In this document: one piece after another, positions 58,310 through 64,000 of the stretch
Layout: the number at the start of each line of letters is the position of its first letter
Numbering within the stretch: position 1 is the first letter of the stretch
Assembly (NCBI RefSeq): GCF_017876625.1
Contig: NZ_JAGIOH010000001.1
Span: 4,671,501 to 4,735,500 of the forward strand
Reading direction: 5' to 3'
From: Streptomyces syringium
Lineage (GTDB): Bacteria > Actinomycetota > Actinomycetes > Streptomycetales > Streptomycetaceae
DNA length: 64,000 bases
Translations under genes and position numbers: made by a program
Notes under the pieces: generated by a model
What the model was told of the DNA's origin: nothing
Database searches by the model: none
What the model saw: only the letters and a program-made list of their open reading frames with translations

Positions 58310-59557
58310 GTGCCGACGACGACATCACACTCCCCGCGGTGCGCCACGCCGCGCCGCCGCGCCGCCGCTCTGGTCGCAGCCCTGTTGCTCCCCGCACTCA
58401 CCGCCACCCCGGCCCTGGCCGACGAGAAGAAGGACGACAAGGGCCGCCCGCCCGCCCAGCCGCCCGCCCGGATGTCCACCGTCGGCGGTGAGCTGCTCGG
58501 CAAGCCGGGCACCCAGGTGCGGCTGGGCCCCGGGGCGCCCGCCCTGCCCAAGGAGCTCACCGGCCGCTCGTGGCTGGTCGCGGACGCCGAGTCCGGCGAA
58601 GTGCTCGCCGCGCACAACGCCCACTGGCAGCTGCCGCCCGCCTCGACCCTGAAGATGCTCTTCGCGGACACCGTGCTGCCGAAGTTCCCCAAGAACCGGC
58701 AGTACAAGGTCAAGCCCGCCGACCTGGAGGGCATGGGCGAGGGCAGCAGCCTGGTCGGGGTCAAGGAGAACCAGACGTACTCCGTCCGCGATCTGTGGCT
58801 CGGTGTCTTCCTGCGCTCGGGCAACGACGCGGTGCGCGTGCTGGCCTCCATGAACGGCGGCATCCCGCAGACCGTCAAGGACATGCAGGCGCACGCCGAG
58901 GCGCTCCAGGCGAAGGACACCCACGTCGTCAGCCCCGACGGCTATGACGCGGAGGGCCAGGTCTCCAGCGCGTACGACCTGACCCTCTTCGCCCGCTCCG
59001 GGCTCCAGAAGGCGGACTTCCGCGAGTACTGCGCCACGGCGTACGCGAAGTTCCCCGGCGAGACGAAGAAGGACGGCAAGCGGGACACGTTCGACATCAT
59101 GAACACCAACCGGCTGCTGACCGGTGCGAACGGGATGGCCGCCTACAAGGGCATGGCGGGCGTCAAGAACGGCAGCACCACCAACGCCGGAAACACCTTC
59201 ACCGGCGTCGCCCAGCACGACGGCCGCAAGCTGCTGGTCACCGTCATGAACCCGGAGAACCGGGAGGCCAACGAGGTCTACAAGGAGACCGCGCGCCTGC
59301 TGGACTGGGGCTTCGAGGCGGCCGGGCACGTCAAGCCGGTGGGCCATCTGGTGCCGCCGCCGGGCGTGGCCGACAAGACCGGCCGGAGCGGTGTCCCCGG
59401 CACGGCGGACAGCTCGCAGGCCTCGGTCGCCGGATCGGGCGGCGGAATGTGGACGGCGGTCGGGATTACGCTGGCCTCGCTGGTGGCGGTGGCGGTTGCG
59501 GGGTTCGCCGTGCACCGTCGCTGGCCGCTGCCGGACCGGAGCCGGCGCCAGGGCTGA
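58310..59557 (+). CDS. D-alanyl-D-alanine carboxypeptidase (low-molecular-mass PBP)
   Basis: 415 aa from GTG 58310 (GGAGG 12 bases upstream, rather far). Signal peptide to about residue 38, then the class A carboxypeptidase fold: nucleophile Ser112 in STLK (112-115), second motif SGN in LRSGNDAV, third motif KNG in GVKNGSTT where most family members have KTG. A C-terminal transmembrane anchor (MWTAVGITLASLVAVAVAG) holds it at the outer face. It trims peptidoglycan pentapeptides. The 3' end overlaps the YihY gene by 92 nt. Confidence 0.92.
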   Translation: MPTTTSHSPRCATPRRRAAALVAALLLPALTATPALADEKKDDKGRPPAQPPARMSTVGGELLGKPGTQVRLGPGAPALPKELTGRSWLVADAESGEVLAAHNAHWQLPPASTLKMLFADTVLPKFPKNRQYKVKPADLEGMGEGSSLVGVKENQTYSVRDLWLGVFLRSGNDAVRVLASMNGGIPQTVKDMQAHAEALQAKDTHVVSPDGYDAEGQVSSAYDLTLFARSGLQKADFREYCATAYAKFPGETKKDGKRDTFDIMNTNRLLTGANGMAAYKGMAGVKNGSTTNAGNTFTGVAQHDGRKLLVTVMNPENREANEVYKETARLLDWGFEAAGHVKPVGHLVPPPGVADKTGRSGVPGTADSSQASVAGSGGGMWTAVGITLASLVAVAVAGFAVHRRWPLPDRSRRQG

Positions 59558-60485
59558 CCTTCCTGTCGGAGTCGGGGCGGGAGGAGCCGGGGCCGGAGGG
59601 GGAGACCTCTTCGGCCCCGTCCTGCGCCGCGGGCACCTCGCCGTGCGGGGTGGCCGTCCAGGCGGCGCAGAAGAGCGCCAGCCGGGCCGTGAAGTTGATC
59701 CACAGCAGCAGCGCGACCGGGGTGCCGAACGCCCCGTACATGCTCTTCGCGGCCACCCCTTGCAGATAGCCGCTCAGCAGCAGCTTGAGCAGCTCGAAGC
59801 CGACCGCGCCGAGCAGCGCGGCGACGAGCAGCCGGCGCCGCTCGGGCAGGACGCCGGGCAGCCGCGACAGGACGTAGAGCATCATCACGAAGTCGGCGAG
59901 CACGGCGGCGCCGAAGCCCGCCGCCGTCAGCAGCGGCGCACCGGCCCCGCCGTCGGCGAGCCCGGTCTTCTCGACGACCCAGCCCACCGCCGCCGACGCG
60001 AACGCCGAGCAGCCGAGCGACAGCAGCGCCACCCCGCCGAGGCCGACGAGCACGGCCGCGTCCTTGCCCTTGAGCAGGAAGGGGTTGCCGGGGGCCTCCT
60101 CCAGCTCCCAGACGGCGCGCAGGCACTCGCGCAGGGTCCCGATCCAGTTGACGCCGGTGACCAGCAGCAGGGCACCGGCGACGAGACCGACCGTGCCCGC
60201 GTTGTCGACGAGGGTGCTGAGATCGAGCTGGCCGGAGATGCCGGGCACCTGCTCGGCGGCCTTGTCCTCCAGCTTCTTCAACTGCGCGTCGTCGAGGACG
60301 GCCGCGCCGATCGCCGCGCCGACGGTGATCAGAGGGAACAGCGCGAGGAAACTGGTGTAGGTGATCGCGGCGGCCAGCCGGGCCCAATTCGCCCGGTCGA
60401 GGGTCTCGTAGGAGCGCCACACATGGGTGCGCATCAGCCGGACGATCAGGGGTCCGATCCACGGCAGCCGGGTCAACCAGTCCAT
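59466..60485 (-). CDS. YihY/BrkB-type integral membrane protein
   Basis: 339 aa from ATG 60485; GTG 60494 is an alternative, and a TAGGTG just upstream hints at a leaderless transcript. About six transmembrane helices with the family signatures RLAAAITYTSFLALFPLITV, LLVTGVNWIGTLRECLRAVW and the MYGAFGTPVALLLWINFTA region. Once annotated as RNase BN, these are now seen as membrane proteins of unknown function, some linked to virulence or export. The charged C-terminal tail overlaps the carboxypeptidase 3' end. Confidence 0.9.
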   Translation of the reverse strand: MDWLTRLPWIGPLIVRLMRTHVWRSYETLDRANWARLAAAITYTSFLALFPLITVGAAIGAAVLDDAQLKKLEDKAAEQVPGISGQLDLSTLVDNAGTVGLVAGALLLVTGVNWIGTLRECLRAVWELEEAPGNPFLLKGKDAAVLVGLGGVALLSLGCSAFASAAVGWVVEKTGLADGGAGAPLLTAAGFGAAVLADFVMMLYVLSRLPGVLPERRRLLVAALLGAVGFELLKLLLSGYLQGVAAKSMYGAFGTPVALLLWINFTARLALFCAAWTATPHGEVPAAQDGAEEVSPSGPGSSRPDSDRKVSPGAGSGPAAASDGARRTPQPPPPPARPA

Positions 60486-60633
60486 GGACGACACCTAACC
60501 ACTTCACGGCCGGACACCCCTGTCCCCCGAAAGCGTGAGCGGGCAGCATCCCGGGGGTGTGACGGTGGAGCGGGGCGCGGGGGAGGGGCGGGAAGAAGCG
60601 CGGGCCGGAGTCCGGGCGGGTGCGTCGGCGTCG

Positions 60634-60667
60634 CGTCAGTGGGAGGGCGCCGTCAGTGGGAGGGCGC
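60634..60667. repeat. 17-bp tandem duplication at a stop codon
   Basis: CGTCAGTGGGAGGGCGC occurs at 60634-60650 and exactly again at 60651-60667. The right copy encodes the last four residues and TGA of the RNA ligase gene; the left copy repeats them just after the stop. Confidence 0.85.
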
Positions 60668-61252
60668 GGAAGGGCGCACCACACCCTGATGAGGTACGCC
60701 GGTGGCCATGGGCGGCGCGTCCTGCTCACTCTGCCCGAAAGGGTATTCACGCTCCAGCCGCCATACGCCGTCCGTGCCCTGCTCGTAGAGCGCGAAGCCG
60801 CCCACGGCCCAGGCGGCCTCGAAGTCCGCCAGCTCCTCGAAGGCCCGGTCCATCGCCTCCTCGGCGATGCCGTGCGCGATGGTGACGTGGGGGTGGTAGG
60901 GGAAGAGCAGCTCGCGGGCGACGGGGCCGGCGGTGTCCCGGATCCGCTTCTGCAGCCAGGCGCAGGCGGCGGAGCCCTCGACCACGTTGACGAAGACGAC
61001 GGGCGACAGGGGGCGGAACGTACCGGTCCCGGACAGCCGCATCGGGAAGGGCCGGCCCGCGGCCGCGACCTCGGCCAGATGGGCCTCGATGGCGGGCAGG
61101 CAGGAGTCGTCGGCCTCGGTGGGCGGCAGCAGGGTGACGTGCGTGGGGATGCCGTGTGCGTGCGGGTCGCCGAAGCCCTCGCGCCGCTTCTGGAGGAAGC
61201 TGCCGTACGGCTCCGGGACCGCGATCGAAACGCCGAGCGTTACGGTCCCCAT
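60653..61252 (-). CDS. 2'-5' RNA ligase/phosphodiesterase-family protein
   Basis: 199 aa. Two HxT motifs of the 2H phosphoesterase superfamily, HVTLL and HVTIA, about 84 residues apart. The order fits LigT/YjcG-type proteins that act on 2'-5' or cyclic phosphodiester bonds in RNA or nucleotides. Start ATG 61252. Lies between trpS and the YihY gene on the same strand. Physiological substrate unknown. Confidence 0.9.
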   Translation of the reverse strand: MGTVTLGVSIAVPEPYGSFLQKRREGFGDPHAHGIPTHVTLLPPTEADDSCLPAIEAHLAEVAAAGRPFPMRLSGTGTFRPLSPVVFVNVVEGSAACAWLQKRIRDTAGPVARELLFPYHPHVTIAHGIAEEAMDRAFEELADFEAAWAVGGFALYEQGTDGVWRLEREYPFGQSEQDAPPMATGVPHQGVVRPSAPSH

Positions 61253-61382
61253 TGCGTTCTCCCTCCTGTGCAGCCTGTACGTCCCCGTGGCCAGTGTGGC
61301 GGCTGAGCCACACCTGTCGCCAGGTCACTCGGTCCTTCGCGCGCGGGACCGGAAGACCCCGCGCGCTCCGTGACCGTCCCGT

Positions 61383-61425
61383 CACCGGTGGTACGGGCCG
61401 GTCACCACCGGCCCGCTGACCGGTG
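61383..61425 (-). terminator. nested hairpin after trpS
   Basis: CACCGGT (61383-61389) pairs with ACCGGTG (61419-61425), and inside them GGGCCGGT (61395-61402) pairs with ACCGGCCC (61407-61414). Confidence 0.7.
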
Positions 61426-61428
61426 CTG

Positions 61429-62442
61429 TCAGTGCTTGGCGGGCAGGAAACCCACCATGTCGTAGACCCGGGCGAGGGTCTCGCCCGCCACCGCGCGGGC
61501 CTTCTCGGCGCCCTTGGCCAGGACAGAGTCCAGCGTCTCGGGGTCGTCCAGATATTCCTGGGTGCGGGCCCGGAACGGGGTGACCCACTCCACCATGGCC
61601 TCGGCCAGATCCACCTTCAGCGCACCGTAACCCTTGCCCTCGTACTTCTGCTCCAATTCCGCTACACCCGTTCCGGTGAGCGTGGAGTAGATCGTGAGCA
61701 GGTTGCTGATGCCCGGCTTGTTCTGCGCGTCGAAGCGGATCACGGTGTCGGTGTCGGTGACCGCGCTCTTGATCTTCTTGGCGGAGACCTTGGGCTCGTC
61801 GAGCAGGTTGATCAGACCCTTGGTGCTCGACGCCGACTTGCTCATCTTCGCCGTCGGGTCCTGGAGGTCGTAGATCTTCGCGGTCTCGCGGACGATGTGC
61901 GCCGACGGCATCGTGAACGTCTCGCCGAAGGTGGTGTTGAAGCGCTCGGCCAGGTCGCGGGTCAGCTCGATGTGCTGCCGCTGGTCCTCGCCCACCGGCA
62001 CGGAGTCGGCCTGGTAGAGCAGGATGTCGGCGACCTGGAGCACGGGGTAGGTGAACAGGCCGACGGTGGTGCGGTCGGCGCCCTGCTTCGCGGACTTGTC
62101 CTTGAACTGCGTCATGCGCGAGGCCTCGCCGAAGCCGGTGAGGCAGTTCATCACCCAGCCGAGCTGGGCGTGCTCGGGCACGTGGCTCTGGACGAAGAGG
62201 GTGCAGCGGTCCGGGTCGAGGCCGGCGGCCAGCAGCTGGGCGGCGGCGATGCGGGTGTTGGCCCGCAGCTCCTTCGGATCCTGCGGCACGGTGATCGCGT
62301 GCAGGTCGACGACCATGTAGAAGGCGTCGTGGGTCTCTTGCAGCGCCACGTACTGCCGGACGGCACCGAGGTAGTTCCCGAGGTGGAACGAGCCTGCGGT
62401 GGGCTGGATACCGGAGAGAGCGCGCGGACGATCAAGGGCCAT
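61429..62442 (-). CDS. trpS: tryptophanyl-tRNA synthetase
   Basis: 337 aa from ATG 62442. The class I signatures are TAGSFHLGNYLGA (HIGH equivalent) and KMSKS in TAKMSKSASS. Other landmarks are DLHAITVPQDP, LLYQADSVPVGEDQ and the C-terminal helix. It charges tRNA-Trp. In S. coelicolor the housekeeping enzyme of this type sits in the same neighbourhood, as far as I recall; a second indolmycin-resistant copy lies elsewhere. The true start may be leaderless. Confidence 0.97.
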   Translation of the reverse strand: MALDRPRALSGIQPTAGSFHLGNYLGAVRQYVALQETHDAFYMVVDLHAITVPQDPKELRANTRIAAAQLLAAGLDPDRCTLFVQSHVPEHAQLGWVMNCLTGFGEASRMTQFKDKSAKQGADRTTVGLFTYPVLQVADILLYQADSVPVGEDQRQHIELTRDLAERFNTTFGETFTMPSAHIVRETAKIYDLQDPTAKMSKSASSTKGLINLLDEPKVSAKKIKSAVTDTDTVIRFDAQNKPGISNLLTIYSTLTGTGVAELEQKYEGKGYGALKVDLAEAMVEWVTPFRARTQEYLDDPETLDSVLAKGAEKARAVAGETLARVYDMVGFLPAKH

Positions 62443-62516
62443 GCACACATTCTCTCAGGTGCGGAACCGGACTCGGTCCGGCGGTACGGGTGGGGGTGTA
62501 GAAAGTGAGGAGCAGC

Positions 62517-63749
62517 ATGCCCCGACACCGAACGGAGCACACGTTGACCTTCACGCAAGACAGCATCGCGGCCGCCGAGGAACACAGCGCCCACAACTAC
62601 CACCCGCTGCCGGTCGTCGTGGCGACCGCGGAGGGCGCGTGGATGACCGACGTCGAGGGGCGTCGCTATCTGGACATGCTCGCCGGCTACTCGGCGCTCA
62701 ACTTCGGCCATGGCAACCGCCGGCTGATCGATGCGGCGAAGGCACAACTGGAACGGGTGACGCTCACCTCGCGCGCCTTCCACCACGACCGGTTCGCCGA
62801 ATTCTGCACCGAGCTGGCCGCGCTGTGCGGCAAGGACATGGTGCTGCCGATGAACACCGGGGCGGAGGCGGTCGAGACGGCCGTGAAGACCGCCCGTAAG
62901 TGGGGCTACCGCGTCAAGGGCGTGCCGGACGGCCGAGCGAAGATCGTCGTGGCCGACAACAACTTCCACGGCCGCACGACCACGATCGTCAGCTTCTCCA
63001 CCGACCCCGAGGCCCGCGCGGACTACGGCCCGTACACCCCCGGCTTCGAGATCGTCCCCTACGGTGACCTGGCGGCGCTGGAGGCCGCGGTGGACGAGAA
63101 CACCGTCGCCGTGCTGCTGGAGCCGATCCAGGGCGAGGCCGGGGTGCTCGTACCGCCGGCCGGCTATCTCGCGGGCGTACGACGGCTGACCGCCGAGCGG
63201 AACGTGCTGTTCATGGCCGATGAGATCCAGTCGGGGCTGGGGCGCACCGGGAAGACCTTCGCGTGCGAGCACGAGGACGTGGTGCCCGACGTCTACATCC
63301 TCGGCAAGGCGCTCGGCGGCGGCGTGGTGCCGGTCTCGGCCGTGGCGGCCTCCCGGGAGGTCCTGGGCGTCTACCGCCCGGGCGAGCACGGCTCGACCTT
63401 CGGCGGAAACCCGCTGGCGTGCGCGGTGGCCCTGGAGGTCGTGGCGATCCTCAAGTCCGGCGAGTTCCAGCAGCGGGCGACGGAGCTGGGCGAGCACCTC
63501 CACCACGAACTGGGCCTGTTGGCGGGGACCGGCGCGGTCGAGGCGGTCCGCGGCCGGGGCCTGTGGGCGGGCGTCGACATCGCCCCCTCCCACGGCACGG
63601 GCCGGCAGATCTCGGAGCGGCTGATGGACCGGGGCGTGCTGGTCAAGGACACCCACGGCTCGACGATCCGGATCGCGCCGCCGCTGATGATCAGCAAGGA
63701 GGACCTGGACTGGGGGCTGGACCAGCTCAGGGCGGTACTGGAGGGGTGA
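62517..63749 (+). CDS. rocD: ornithine--oxo-acid transaminase
   Basis: 410 aa from ATG 62517; a TTG a few codons later (about 62544), with GGAG upstream, is also plausible. PLP-binding class III aminotransferase: AHNYHPLPVV and LDMLAGYSALNFGH at the N-terminus, NTGAEAVETAVKTARKWGY, MADEIQSGLGRTG, and PLP Lys264 in ILGKALGGG. The GHNYHPL-type N-terminus is specific for ornithine aminotransferases. It converts ornithine to glutamate semialdehyde in arginine use. Divergent from trpS. Confidence 0.93.
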   Translation: MPRHRTEHTLTFTQDSIAAAEEHSAHNYHPLPVVVATAEGAWMTDVEGRRYLDMLAGYSALNFGHGNRRLIDAAKAQLERVTLTSRAFHHDRFAEFCTELAALCGKDMVLPMNTGAEAVETAVKTARKWGYRVKGVPDGRAKIVVADNNFHGRTTTIVSFSTDPEARADYGPYTPGFEIVPYGDLAALEAAVDENTVAVLLEPIQGEAGVLVPPAGYLAGVRRLTAERNVLFMADEIQSGLGRTGKTFACEHEDVVPDVYILGKALGGGVVPVSAVAASREVLGVYRPGEHGSTFGGNPLACAVALEVVAILKSGEFQQRATELGEHLHHELGLLAGTGAVEAVRGRGLWAGVDIAPSHGTGRQISERLMDRGVLVKDTHGSTIRIAPPLMISKEDLDWGLDQLRAVLEG

Positions 63750-63752
63750 GGG

Positions 63753-63779
63753 GGGGGCGAGCGCGGGTGGCTCGCCCCC
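63753..63779. terminator. 10-bp hairpin between convergent genes
   Basis: GGGGGCGAGC, 7-nt loop, GCTCGCCCCC, directly after the aminotransferase stop and facing the convergent partial gene. Confidence 0.85.
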
Positions 63780-63789
63780 ACGCCGTCCA

Positions 63790-64000
63790 TCAGGTGAGCG
63801 TCGCCCACTGGGAGACGGGCCGGTCGCCGGAGACGAGGTTGTCGGCGTGTCCCACGCCGTGGTCGATCTCGATGATCCGGAAATGGTCGCCGCTGAACGC
63901 CCAGAAGCGGCTCTTGTCGTCCACGCCCTGGTGGTCGGGGACGGGCAGGAAGGTGTCCACGTGGGTCCAGCCCTCGAACGCCGCCCACTGCGAGACCGCG
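63790..64000 (-). CDS. C-terminal end of a hemopexin-like repeat protein (partial)
   Basis: The last 70 codons of a minus-strand gene that continues past the right edge; stop TGA at 63790-63792. The end reads VSQWAAFEGWTHVDTFLPVP, then RFWAFSGDHFRIIEID and VSQWATLT. Two SQWA units and a FSGDHFRI strand suggest tandem hemopexin-type blades. Too little is visible to assign a function. The longer frame at 63371-63988 on this strand is a shadow. Confidence 0.6.
   Translation of the reverse strand, partial: AVSQWAAFEGWTHVDTFLPVPDHQGVDDKSRFWAFSGDHFRIIEIDHGVGHADNLVSGDRPVSQWATLT

Noticed and set aside
63371..63988. 205-codon minus-strand frame over the aminotransferase end
   Set aside because: It mixes a shadow of the aminotransferase with the wrong frame of the partial repeat protein, which reads cleanly in another frame to a TGA at 63790.

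Overview
The window looks like core chromosome of a Streptomyces or a close relative. It is very GC-rich, third codon positions are almost all G or C, GTG starts and leaderless starts are common, and the gene families are typical of the genus (MocR regulators, SpoIIE-type phosphatases, XRE-DUF5753/DUF397 pairs, an ALF-repeat polymorphic toxin, duplicated glycine betaine permeases). The sdhCDAB - MerR - SCO4848-like - D,D-carboxypeptidase - YihY - RNA ligase - trpS order agrees with what I remember of the Streptomyces core. I see no rRNA, tRNA, CRISPR array, transposase or integrase.

Layout. 1-8.5 kb: tail of a membrane protein, then a glycine betaine supply operon (betaine-aldehyde dehydrogenase, GMC choline-dehydrogenase-like oxidoreductase, ABC ATPase, a 32-codon linking ORF, a double-domain permease and a binding lipoprotein), closed by a two-way terminator that contains both flanking stop codons. 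8.5-13 kb: Uma2 nuclease-like protein and a NACHT-membrane-WD40 STAND protein. 13-21.4 kb: regulators and their targets (AhpD/MocR, SpoIIE phosphatase, LysR/EamA, TetR, Hsp20, DUF2267, rhomboid-like). 21.4-26 kb: a deletion scar joining two gene stumps, two small secreted proteins, a ComB-like phosphatase, a VOC pair and a serine hydrolase. 26-30.5 kb: accessory stretch with a helix-turn-helix protein, an XRE-DUF5753/DUF397 pair, unknown genes and an HxlR gene fragment. 30.5-36 kb: HxlR with an NAD(P)-binding/deazaflavin pair, then a polymorphic toxin and its likely immunity gene. 36.5-41.3 kb: TrkH/TrkA potassium uptake, EamA transporter, and a lipoprotein/ATP-grasp ligase pair resembling YgiB/YgiC. 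41.4-51.2 kb: acyl-CoA mutase, sigma/anti-sigma set, glycosyltransferase, GH20 hexosaminidase, OHCU decarboxylase. 51.5-64 kb: sdhCDAB, MerR/hydrolase, orphan peptide-binding lipoprotein, cell-wall carboxypeptidase, YihY protein, RNA ligase, trpS, ornithine aminotransferase and a partial repeat protein.

The main candidates for new biology are the toxin's C-terminal domain with its downstream partner (31669-36104), the lipoprotein/amide-ligase pair (39573-41099), and the NACHT-TM-WD40 protein (9261-12740). Smaller points of interest are recombination scars at about 21640 and 29442-29492 and several compact divergent promoters with clear palindromes.
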